Notes under the pieces: generated by a model
Databases searched by the model: none
Told to the model about the DNA's origin: nothing
Seen by the model: the letters and a program-made list of their open reading frames with translations, nothing else
Made by a program: the position numbers and the translations under genes
Source of the DNA: an uncultured Rhodobiaceae bacterium
GTDB taxonomy: Archaea; Thermoplasmatota; Poseidoniia; Poseidoniales; Poseidoniaceae
NCBI GenBank assembly: GCA_937911445.1
Contig: CALDQY010000128.1
Location: 1 to 9,998, forward strand
Length of the DNA stretch: 9,998 bases
Direction: 5' to 3'
Part shown: one piece after another, positions 1-6,344 of the stretch
Layout of the letters: each line of letters opens with the position of its first letter
Position numbering within the stretch: the first letter of the stretch is position 1

Positions 1-45
1 TCGGAAAGAAATGGGACGATGTTGGAGGAGACATTGGCGAATTGA
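1..45 (+). CDS. C-terminal tail of an upstream gene (partial, unidentified)
   Basis: Reading from the first base, 14 sense codons (SERNGTMLEETLAN) end in TGA at 43-45. This stop overlaps the TTG start of the next gene (42-44), the usual arrangement for translationally coupled neighbours. The fragment is too short to recognise. It could also be a chance frame, because the frame of the following gene is open to the left edge as well. Confidence 0.35.
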   Translation, partial: SERNGTMLEETLAN

Positions 46-890
46 ACATTCGCATGCGCATCGTCCCAATCCTCTGCTTGGCGCTCCTGTTCATCTGGGC
101 GATCTTGTTCCGTCCCGGATACGCTGAACATGACATGGGCTTGATGTGGGTCATAATCGGCCTTGGAATCGGCTTTGCCAGTCTCATTTTCGCCTTCCAC
201 GCTACTCGTGAGTGGCCAACCATCACACGAGGTCTTCTTGCCTTCGCTGTCGGTGCATGTTTCGTCGGATTGGGTCATTGGGCACAATTGGCTGCAACAC
301 CATGGCTCCAAGAATCAGGACGCATGCCCAACGATGTTGTCTTCTGGCCTGCATTGATTGTTCTCGGAATCCCCGGACTCATTTGTGCTGTCCTTTATCG
401 AATGGGTAAAGACGATGCTCGTCAACTCAAACTCACTGGATTTGAAGCAGGCGTTCTTCCAGAAGGTGTGACCATCAAATCATGGGAAACTGAAGAGAAA
501 GTTGTAGCCAAGCATCCAATTGAACAACTCTCCAACAAGGCACTGCTTGCAAGCCCATTGGTTCTTGCCATGGTGTTTGGGCAATTGTGCGATGGTTTCG
601 CAACCATGGTCGGCATCGACTATTTCGGATACTCCGAAAAGCATCCATTGAGCGATGCAGTGATCCAGTACGGTGGAGGCATCTCTGACAAAATGGGCTG
701 GGATGTTGAAGGCGCTTGGCTGTTTGCTATCGTCAAGGCCATTCTAGTCGGAACCATCACCTACATCTTCGTTGAGATGCGCGTCGAAAACCGACAGAAA
801 CATCTGCGTCTGTTAATTGTTCTCGCTGTTCTCATCGTCGGTCTCGCTCCAGGAATTCGTGACATTGGTCGATTGATGCTCGGTGTCTAA
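42..890 (+). CDS. DUF63 family archaeal membrane protein
   Basis: A 282-residue polytopic membrane protein with about seven hydrophobic segments, near residues 7-23, 32-52, 64-83, 99-119, 167-192, 226-246 and 255-280. The DUF63 signature is visible: QLCDGFATMVGIDYFGY (181-197), close to the family's His/Gln-x-x-Asp-Ala-type motif followed by VDFFGY, and GLAPGIRDIGR (267-277) near the C-terminus. A hydrophilic loop (about 120-165) divides the protein. DUF63 is found essentially in archaea and has no established function, so none is assigned. The start is uncertain. TTG at 42 overlaps an upstream TGA and has GGAGGAG at 24-30, somewhat far away. ATG at 54 is an alternative with no ribosome binding site. 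The frame is also open to the left edge, so an upstream start outside the window is possible. The next gene starts 53 bases downstream with no TATA-like box between, so co-transcription with the carboxylase cluster is possible. Confidence 0.82.
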   Translation: MNIRMRIVPILCLALLFIWAILFRPGYAEHDMGLMWVIIGLGIGFASLIFAFHATREWPTITRGLLAFAVGACFVGLGHWAQLAATPWLQESGRMPNDVVFWPALIVLGIPGLICAVLYRMGKDDARQLKLTGFEAGVLPEGVTIKSWETEEKVVAKHPIEQLSNKALLASPLVLAMVFGQLCDGFATMVGIDYFGYSEKHPLSDAVIQYGGGISDKMGWDVEGAWLFAIVKAILVGTITYIFVEMRVENRQKHLRLLIVLAVLIVGLAPGIRDIGRLMLGV

Positions 891-931
891 GCCCACGATG
901 CCTTGAAGGCTTGAACCGGAGTGGTCGGGAT

Positions 932-936
932 AGGTG
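932..936 (+). promoter_or_regulatory. Ribosome binding site that decides the carboxyltransferase start
   Basis: AGGTG lies 7 bases before ATG 944. A longer reading from TTG 911 would add 11 residues, but no such site precedes it. The family's N-terminal region is already complete from 944. Confidence 0.6.
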
Positions 937-943
937 GAAGCAC

Positions 944-2554
944 ATGGATCGACTACCGACACGAGTGAACAAAGCCGATCCTGATTATTCTGCTCGCCGA
1001 GAACACAATCTTGCTCTCATTGAAACGCTTCGTGAGCGTCTCGATCTCGTCCACCAAGGTGGTGGCGAGAAGTACGTTGAACGTCATCGAAGTCGCAACA
1101 AAATGCTCGCACGTGAGCGTATTGAGCGCATCATCGATCCTGGAACGGCCTTCCTCGAACTCTCCCCACTTGCTGCATACGACCTGTACGATGGCCGTGC
1201 CCACTCCGCAGGCATCGTTACGGGGATTGGATGTGTTCACGGCCGAGAAGTTCTCTTTGTAGCCAACGATGCAACGGTCAAAGGTGGCTCCTATTACCCA
1301 ATGACGGTCAAGAAGCACATTCGTGCACAAACGGTTGCTCACGAGAACCATCTCCCATGCGTTTACCTCGTTGATTCTGGCGGAGCGTTCCTGCCTATGC
1401 AGGACGAAGTGTTCCCAGACATTGGTCACTTTGGACGTATCTTCCGTAACCAAGCACGAATGTCCGGAGATGGCATCCCTCAAGTTGCAGCCGTTCTTGG
1501 CTCTTGTACTGCAGGTGGAGCGTACGTTCCAGCCATGAGCGACGAATCGATCATCGTCAAAGGCAATGGTACCATTTTCCTCGCAGGCCCTCCACTTGTC
1601 AAAGCAGCAACTGGAGAAGTCGTCACAGCTGAGGATTTGGGCGGTGCTGAGGTCCACACAGTCCAATCTGGTGTAGCTGATCACTTTGCAGAGGACGAAC
1701 CAGAAGCACTTCGCATGGTTCGAAACGTCCTCGAAAACATTGGACCAAGAGGACTCGCCCCAGCAGCCTTGCAAGAACCTGAACCCCCTGCACATGACGT
1801 TGAGGACCTGCTCGGATTGATCCCAAGCGACAATCGAACACCAATCGATGTACGTGAAATCATTTCACGTATCGTTGACGGTTCTCGCTTTCATGAATTC
1901 AAATCACGTTATGGAACGACATTGGTGTGCGGTTTCGCCCACATTCATGGACACAAAGTCGGCATCATTGCCAACAACGGTATTCTCTTCTCTGAATCAT
2001 CTTTGAAAGGCGCCCACTTCGTTGAACTATGCGGTCAGCGAGGCATTCCACTCGTCTTCCTACAGAACATTACCGGTTTTATGGTCGGACAAGCCTACGA
2101 AGCAGGCGGTATTGCCAAAGACGGTGCCAAACTTGTTACAGCAGTATCGTGCGTCAACGTTCCAAAGTTCACCGTTATCGTCGGTGGTTCACACGGTGCA
2201 GGAAATTACGGTATGTGTGGTCGAGCCTACGATCCACGCTTCCTCTTCATGTGGCCAAACAGTCGAATCTCTGTCATGGGTGGTCCACAAGCAGCCGATG
2301 TTCTCAGCACAGTGAAGCAAGACCAGCGAGAACGAGAAGGCAAGCCTCCAATGGAAGGTGAAGAGTTGGAGAACTTCCGTGCCCCTATCCTTGAGAAGTA
2401 CGAGGTTGAAGGCTCACCATACTATTCCACAGCACGACTCTGGGACGATGGTATCATCGATCCACGGGACACTCGAGACGTCCTTGGACTCTGTCTTGCT
2501 GCATCGAGAAACGCTCCTTTGCCTGAGGGCAAATACGGAATATTTAGAATGTAA
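944..2554 (+). CDS. mccB: Methylcrotonyl-CoA carboxylase-like beta (carboxyltransferase) subunit
   Basis: Biotin-dependent acyl-CoA carboxyltransferase of 536 residues, the usual length for MCC beta. It moves the carboxyl group from carboxybiotin to an acyl-CoA, most likely 3-methylcrotonyl-CoA in leucine breakdown. Similarity to MCC beta runs end to end from memory of the family: NDATVKGGSYYP (108-119), YLVDSGGAF (141-149), VFPDIGHFGRIF (157-168), GSCTAGGAYVPA (186-197), TIFLAGPPLVKAATGE (210-225), NNGILFSES (344-352), NITGFMVG (375-382), GAGNYGMCGRAYDPRF (418-433) and the characteristic C-terminal GIFRM. The two crotonase-fold halves (N and C carboxyltransferase domains) are both present, with the glycine-rich oxyanion motifs. 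ATG 944 is chosen for its AGGTG site and family length; TTG 911 is the longer alternative. The adjacent methylglutaconyl-CoA hydratase-like gene favours MCC over propionyl- or acetyl-CoA carboxylase. Geranyl-CoA carboxylase beta is a close relative and cannot be fully excluded. Confidence 0.92.
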   Translation: MDRLPTRVNKADPDYSARREHNLALIETLRERLDLVHQGGGEKYVERHRSRNKMLARERIERIIDPGTAFLELSPLAAYDLYDGRAHSAGIVTGIGCVHGREVLFVANDATVKGGSYYPMTVKKHIRAQTVAHENHLPCVYLVDSGGAFLPMQDEVFPDIGHFGRIFRNQARMSGDGIPQVAAVLGSCTAGGAYVPAMSDESIIVKGNGTIFLAGPPLVKAATGEVVTAEDLGGAEVHTVQSGVADHFAEDEPEALRMVRNVLENIGPRGLAPAALQEPEPPAHDVEDLLGLIPSDNRTPIDVREIISRIVDGSRFHEFKSRYGTTLVCGFAHIHGHKVGIIANNGILFSESSLKGAHFVELCGQRGIPLVFLQNITGFMVGQAYEAGGIAKDGAKLVTAVSCVNVPKFTVIVGGSHGAGNYGMCGRAYDPRFLFMWPNSRISVMGGPQAADVLSTVKQDQREREGKPPMEGEELENFRAPILEKYEVEGSPYYSTARLWDDGIIDPRDTRDVLGLCLAASRNAPLPEGKYGIFRM

Positions 2555-2558
2555 ATTC

Positions 2559-2588
2559 CAATTGAAAATTTGAAAATACAATTGAGGT
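2559..2588 (+). promoter_or_regulatory. AT-rich spacer with short repeats before the hydratase gene
   Basis: The 41-base gap between carboxyltransferase and hydratase genes is strikingly AT-rich. It holds a perfect tandem 8-mer, TTGAAAAT (2562-2569 and 2570-2577), overlapped by a CAATTGA pair (2559-2565 and 2579-2585) spaced 20 bases apart. GAGGT at 2584-2588 is the ribosome binding site of the next gene, 7 bases before ATG 2596. The stretch could be an internal archaeal promoter, an operator, or just a loose spacer. Confidence 0.4.
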
Positions 2589-2595
2589 TTTTGAC

Positions 2596-3456
2596 ATGAC
2601 AACGATGGAGAACCCACCACAAACATCCTTGATTCAACTCACCATTGACGGTAGTTGTGCCCGAATTCAATTGGCTCGTGAGGATAAGTTCAATGCTCTC
2701 AATGTGGATATGATTACCGAATTGATTGAGGTCTTCGAGTGGACCAAGGAACGCAGTGCAGGCTACATCGATGCATTGGAAGATGCGAATGGTCAACCCT
2801 ATCTGCGAACACTCGTTCTTTCTGGCCGTGGAAAGCACTTCTGTGCTGGAGCTGACATCAACATGATGCGTGATGCAGGAGCCAACACACCTGAAGAGAA
2901 CAGGAAGGACAGTGAACGCCTCGATCGCCTCTTCAACGGACTTTGGTCCCACCCATGCTTCACCATTGGAGCCATCCAAGGTGTTGCGCTTGGTGGAGGT
3001 GCAGGTCTCATCGCATGTTTGGATTACGTGGTTGCAACCGAGAACGTTCGCATCGCACTATCGGAAGGAAAACTCGGTATTCTTCCTGCCGTCATTGGTC
3101 CCTACGTATACCGTCGTGTTGGTTCAGCGAACTTCCGCCGATTGTCCATGCAAGCCAGTCGAGTCAAGTCCGAAGAAGCACTACGCGTCGGTTTCATCGA
3201 AAGGGTTGTTGAGAGCGTCGAAACATTTGACCAAGAGATTGACTCCATCATTGCAGAAGTTCTCACAACGGGACCAAGTGCTGCAACCCTTGCCAAGGAA
3301 TTGACACTCGGATTCGATCGATGGAACGATGATGATGAATCGCTGCGTCGATGGACCCTTGATTTCACCAGCCGAATGCGAGGTTCAAGGGAAGGTCAAG
3401 AGGGTCTCTCTTCGTTCCTTGAGAAGCGTCCTGCCAATTGGAAACCCGAAGAGTGA
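2596..3456 (+). CDS. liuC: Enoyl-CoA hydratase family protein, methylglutaconyl-CoA hydratase-like
   Basis: A 286-residue crotonase-fold enzyme. In this setting it probably hydrates 3-methylglutaconyl-CoA, the product of MCC, to HMG-CoA. Visible motifs are FNAL (32-35) at the CoA-binding N-terminal strand, GKHFCAGADINMM (79-91) and AIQGVALGGGAGL (126-138) forming the oxyanion hole, and ALSEGKLGILPAVIGPYV (154-171). The last segment is close to the bacterial LiuC form ALSEVKLG-x-x-PAVISPYV. The second catalytic glutamate of crotonases is E157. The first is replaced by glycine (G137), which as I recall is also the case in LiuC-type enzymes. About 13 extra residues (roughly 52-66) separate the first helix from the VLSG strand. 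GAGGT lies 7 bases before ATG 2596; ATG 2605 is a minor alternative. The stop codon overlaps the ribosome binding site of the biotin carboxylase gene, 9 bases ahead, so the genes are surely co-translated. Confidence 0.88.
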   Translation: MTTMENPPQTSLIQLTIDGSCARIQLAREDKFNALNVDMITELIEVFEWTKERSAGYIDALEDANGQPYLRTLVLSGRGKHFCAGADINMMRDAGANTPEENRKDSERLDRLFNGLWSHPCFTIGAIQGVALGGGAGLIACLDYVVATENVRIALSEGKLGILPAVIGPYVYRRVGSANFRRLSMQASRVKSEEALRVGFIERVVESVETFDQEIDSIIAEVLTTGPSAATLAKELTLGFDRWNDDDESLRRWTLDFTSRMRGSREGQEGLSSFLEKRPANWKPEE

Positions 3457-3461
3457 GGTGA
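3455..3461 (+). promoter_or_regulatory. Ribosome binding site overlapping the hydratase stop codon
   Basis: GAGGTGA begins inside the TGA stop of the hydratase gene (3454-3456) and ends 4 bases before ATG 3466. This links translation of the two genes. Confidence 0.6.
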
Positions 3462-3465
3462 GAAG

Positions 3466-4971
3466 ATGATTCAGCGTGTACTGGTTGCGAACCGTGGCGA
3501 AATCGCCTGTCGCATCCTTCGTGCATGCCGAGAAGCAGGACTCTCAAGCGTTGCAATCTATGCTGAGAACGACCGTGAGGGCATGTTTCGTGAACTTGCT
3601 GACGAATCGGTTCTGCTTGAGGGTGACACAATAGCTGAGACGTATCTCAACGGTGCAGCCATCATCCAAGCGGCCAAAGAGACAGGCGCAGATGCTATTC
3701 ACCCAGGTTTTGGATTTCTTTCAGAGCGTTCAGAATTCGCTCAAGCCGTCATGGATGCTGGACTGATTTGGATTGGTCCATCGCCTCAAGCCATCGAACA
3801 GATGGGGGATAAGATGTCAGCACGTCAAATCATGAAGGCTGCAGGAGTCCCTGTTATTCCGGGTGTCGAGATCGAAGAAGAGGATGAATCACTGGCCATG
3901 GAAGCCATTCGTAACGCGGCCAAAGAAACAGGCTATCCGCTTCTGCTGAAAGCAACTGCAGGAGGCGGTGGTAAAGGAATGCGTGTTGTCAACGTTCCTG
4001 AAGAACTCGAGAATGGCGCACAATCCGCTCGACGAGAAGCACTCGCAGCGTTTGGCGATGGACGAGTCTACGTCGAGAAACTCTTGATGAAATCAAAGCA
4101 CGTTGAACTGCAAGTCCTTGCTGATACGCACGGTCGATGCATCCACTTAGGTGAACGAGAATGCAGTGTCCAACGACGTCATCAGAAGGTCTTCGAAGAA
4201 GCCCCATGTTCGACCATGACGCCTTCATTGCGGGAACGTATGGGACAAGCTGCCGTAGCGGCCGCACAGGCCGTTGACTATGTCGGAGCAGGAACGGTGG
4301 AATTCCTGCTTGCTGAAGATGAATCCTTCTATTTCCTTGAGATGAACACGCGCATTCAGGTTGAGCATCCGGTGACCGAAATGGTCACTGGTGTCGATTT
4401 GGTTCGAGAACAACTGCGTATTGCAAACGGTGAGCCAATGTCCGTTGACGAACTCAACATACGTGGGCACTCCATCGAAGTCCGCCTTTACGCTGAGGAT
4501 GCGACCAACAATTTCCTGCCAGCCATCGGGCCTCTGGCCGTGTTCCGTCCGCCCACAGGGCCGGGAATACGCCTCGATACGGGTGTTCGTGAAGGCGACG
4601 AGGTTACACCTCATTACGATCCAATGTTAGCGAAATTAATCGTCTTCGCTCCAACACGTGAAGAAGCATTGCAACGTATGCGACGGGCGTTGGATGAATT
4701 CGTTGTTCTTGGAACAACCACGAACATTGGTTTCTTGCGAGATTTGTGTGATGTACCTGAAGTCATCTCGGGTGATACATACACCTCAATGATCGACGAT
4801 CTGTATCCAAATGGATATCAGTTCACACCACGAACGGAAGATCTCGATGTTGCTTTGATGACTGCAGCCGTTGCAGAAACAACTGGCATGCATCGAACCA
4901 CCGTTGCATCCTCTCAAGGTTCTGTTGGCATTGCAAGTCCATTCCAAACGCTCAACAGGAGGTATCCCTGA
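3466..4971 (+). CDS. mccA: Biotin carboxylase subunit of acyl-CoA (methylcrotonyl-CoA) carboxylase
   Basis: A 501-residue ATP-grasp biotin carboxylase that carboxylates the biotin on the carrier protein, using ATP and bicarbonate. It shows ANRGEIACRI (8-17), HPGFGFLSE (79-87), GDKMSAR (114-120), the ATP-binding lysine and glycine loop LLLKATAGGGGKGMRV (159-174, Lys162), HVELQVLAD (212-220), RECSVQRRHQKVFEEAP (231-247), LEMNTRIQVEHPV (291-303, with Glu292, Asn294, Arg296) and EVRLYAED (338-345, Arg340). The residues equivalent to the E. coli biotin carboxylase active site are therefore all present. The C-terminal domain is complete to about 445. The tail (446-501), with SPFQTLNRRY near its end, looks like the beginning of the BT linker domain of MCC alpha. 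The frame then stops at TGA 4969-4971, which overlaps the ATG of the carrier gene in another frame. In bacteria and mitochondria MCC alpha is a single chain of roughly 650-720 residues; here it is two genes. Confidence 0.93.
   Translation: MIQRVLVANRGEIACRILRACREAGLSSVAIYAENDREGMFRELADESVLLEGDTIAETYLNGAAIIQAAKETGADAIHPGFGFLSERSEFAQAVMDAGLIWIGPSPQAIEQMGDKMSARQIMKAAGVPVIPGVEIEEEDESLAMEAIRNAAKETGYPLLLKATAGGGGKGMRVVNVPEELENGAQSARREALAAFGDGRVYVEKLLMKSKHVELQVLADTHGRCIHLGERECSVQRRHQKVFEEAPCSTMTPSLRERMGQAAVAAAQAVDYVGAGTVEFLLAEDESFYFLEMNTRIQVEHPVTEMVTGVDLVREQLRIANGEPMSVDELNIRGHSIEVRLYAEDATNNFLPAIGPLAVFRPPTGPGIRLDTGVREGDEVTPHYDPMLAKLIVFAPTREEALQRMRRALDEFVVLGTTTNIGFLRDLCDVPEVISGDTYTSMIDDLYPNGYQFTPRTEDLDVALMTAAVAETTGMHRTTVASSQGSVGIASPFQTLNRRYP
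4957..4963 (+). promoter_or_regulatory. Strong ribosome binding site for the biotin carrier gene
   Basis: AGGAGGT ends 7 bases before ATG 4971 and lies inside the last codons of the biotin carboxylase gene. Its near-ideal match and spacing argue that the carrier is translated as a separate protein. Confidence 0.7.
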
Positions 4972-5438
4972 TGCAGCATGAATTCCGTTATGCTGGTGAG
5001 ACCTACGACGTCTTGCTTGAGCGCACGCCAAAAATCTGGACCTTTGCGAACCATTGCGCTCATCCCCGTGAAGATGGACGTATCCGTATCTATTTTGAAG
5101 ATGGAAGCAAAGCGTGGGCACACGTATCGAAGGTTGGTGATGTATGGTGGGTTCATCACTCAGGCCGGATCTTCACCATGGAGCGCATCGAAGCAGGAGC
5201 AAGCAGTGATGAAAACCACGGAGGACTTGTAGCACCGATGCCTGGTGTCGTTCTCGAAGTTCTCGTTGCTGCAGGAGAATCTGTCGAAGCAGGACAAACT
5301 CTGATGGTCCTTGAAGCGATGAAAATGGAGCACAGAATCGTCGCGTCAGAAGACGGTACAGTCACATCGGTTTACTTCAACGCAGGCGATCGTGTCGAGC
5401 AGGGAGCCAATCTCCTCGATGTTGAAGCAGCTGAATAA
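4971..5438 (+). CDS. Biotin carboxyl carrier protein with partial BT domain (C-terminal part of split MCC alpha)
   Basis: A 155-residue protein. Residues 84-155 form a biotinyl domain: GGLVAPMPGVV (84-94) and LEAMKMEH (114-121) with the biotin-accepting Lys118, followed by the usual GTV and AGDRVEQG turns (129-145). Residues 1-75 (EFRYAGETYDVLLE onward) resemble the beta strands of the BT linker domain, which joins alpha to the carboxyltransferase beta subunit in MCC and propionyl-CoA carboxylase. The start codon overlaps the biotin carboxylase stop (TGATG), in a different reading frame. Homology to a fused MCC alpha appears to continue across the junction: SPF...RRYP at the end of one and EFRYAGE at the start of the other resemble adjacent segments of the fused chain. 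The split could be real or a frameshift; the strong AGGAGGT site supports a real second start. The TAA stop is immediately followed by the convergent gene's stop. Confidence 0.9.
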   Translation: MQHEFRYAGETYDVLLERTPKIWTFANHCAHPREDGRIRIYFEDGSKAWAHVSKVGDVWWVHHSGRIFTMERIEAGASSDENHGGLVAPMPGVVLEVLVAAGESVEAGQTLMVLEAMKMEHRIVASEDGTVTSVYFNAGDRVEQGANLLDVEAAE

Positions 5439-6299
5439 TCAGCACCATCGACCATGTTCAATGATGGAATCATCAACTACATTTCCAGCATAGACATACG
5501 TCCAAGCCCAAACGATACCTTGTTCGGTTTGAACTTGGACAATGGTCCGATCGAACAACGAATCCTTGCGACCAAAACCGAGGAAGCCTTCAATGGAATC
5601 CATTCGCTCCAAACATGCTTCAACCTTCTCAAGTTCCATCACCTGACCGTGAACCAATCCATCACCGAATTTCATCCCCGGATAGCCACCGAGGTGGTGG
5701 AGTTTACCTCGAACGGATGCTTGCTGTTGCGAACGGACGTACGGTTCGAGCTGAGAATATCGACTCTGTCCTGGCATCAAGGTTCCATAAACAAACAAAT
5801 GATTGATCGTGGGTGTATCAAACCTATGTTGCATAGCCATGTCGAGTCCATTGGTTGGTAGCCCACGTCCATGAAGTCCATTGTGAATCAAGTCCTGGTA
5901 AACATCTGTTGGGCGTTGAAAATCTGGTTTCTTCTTGTCATCACAAACAACGAATGTCACGGCTTCATACAAGTGACCATCCGATCCAATCACAAGTACG
6001 TTCTTCTCCTCGTAGTACCATGGAGCACCTTCTTTCGCAACAAGCGTTGACCATGCATCCTCATCGACATGAAACAAGGCACCAGGTGTGGCATGGTATT
6101 CATCGATGGGTACAACATCTGCAGCTCCACCCTTACGTCCTCTGGAATGATAGTGAAATTTGAGATGATGTCCGACGAGCCAAGCAATCTCTCGCTCCTT
6201 CAGCCCATCAGGATTTGCATTGTTCTCATTACAATGCCGAACCCAATCGTTCCAATCGAGGTTTGACCCATAGCCAAAATACAGCCGATTTTGTGCCAT
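5439..6299 (-). CDS. Tandem two-domain gamma-glutamylcyclotransferase-like protein
   Basis: A 286-residue protein in which two gamma-glutamylcyclotransferase (AIG2/GGCT-fold) domains appear fused. The first (about 5-150) has the substrate-loop motif FGYGSNL (8-14), a GALFHVDEDAW strand-helix (73-83) and a KEG containing the likely catalytic Glu90. It resembles GGCT/ChaC-like proteins that turn gamma-glutamyl compounds into 5-oxoproline. The second (about 167-286) has FVYGTLMPG (169-177), LGGYPGM (203-209), GQVMELE (218-224) and MDSIEGF (233-239) with likely catalytic Glu237. It resembles the shorter YtfP/GGACT branch, which acts on gamma-glutamylamines. Family members normally have one such domain of 110-190 residues. 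Both active sites look intact, and the physiological substrate is unknown. ATG at 6299 has AGGAG 9 bases upstream. The gene sits 45 bases downstream of serS on the same strand and may be co-transcribed or have its own promoter in that AT-rich gap. Confidence 0.8.
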   Translation of the reverse strand: MAQNRLYFGYGSNLDWNDWVRHCNENNANPDGLKEREIAWLVGHHLKFHYHSRGRKGGAADVVPIDEYHATPGALFHVDEDAWSTLVAKEGAPWYYEEKNVLVIGSDGHLYEAVTFVVCDDKKKPDFQRPTDVYQDLIHNGLHGRGLPTNGLDMAMQHRFDTPTINHLFVYGTLMPGQSRYSQLEPYVRSQQQASVRGKLHHLGGYPGMKFGDGLVHGQVMELEKVEACLERMDSIEGFLGFGRKDSLFDRTIVQVQTEQGIVWAWTYVYAGNVVDDSIIEHGRWC

Positions 6300-6307
6300 C
6301 TTGTCCC

Positions 6308-6319
6308 GCTCCTAAGAGC
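6308..6319 (-). promoter_or_regulatory. Small inverted repeat covering the ribosome binding site of the cyclotransferase gene
   Basis: On the minus strand GCTC-TTAG-GAGC can pair as a 4-bp stem with a 4-base loop. The AGGAG ribosome binding site (6313 to 6309) lies partly in the loop and partly in the stem, 9 bases from the ATG. The stem is short, so this may be chance. The rest of the 45-base gap is AT-rich; on the minus strand it contains AATTAATAAGTA (about 6333-6344), a candidate TATA-like element. Confidence 0.3.
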
Positions 6320-6344
6320 AGTAATCTGTTAGTACTTATTAATT

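Noticed and set aside
900..910. GCCTT-G-AAGGC inverted repeat between the DUF63 and carboxyltransferase genes as a terminator
   Set aside because: The repeat is only 5 bases per arm with a loop too small to form as drawn, and no T-run follows, so it does not support a terminator.
953..1795. A 280-codon open frame on the minus strand across the carboxyltransferase gene
   Set aside because: It lies fully antisense to a gene with end-to-end MCC beta similarity. Its translation is rich in Cys, Trp and Ser with no domain I recognise, as expected for a shadow frame.
4225..4614. A 129-codon minus-strand frame in the biotin carboxylase gene
   Set aside because: It is antisense to the ATP-grasp core with all active-site residues intact on the plus strand; it is a shadow frame.
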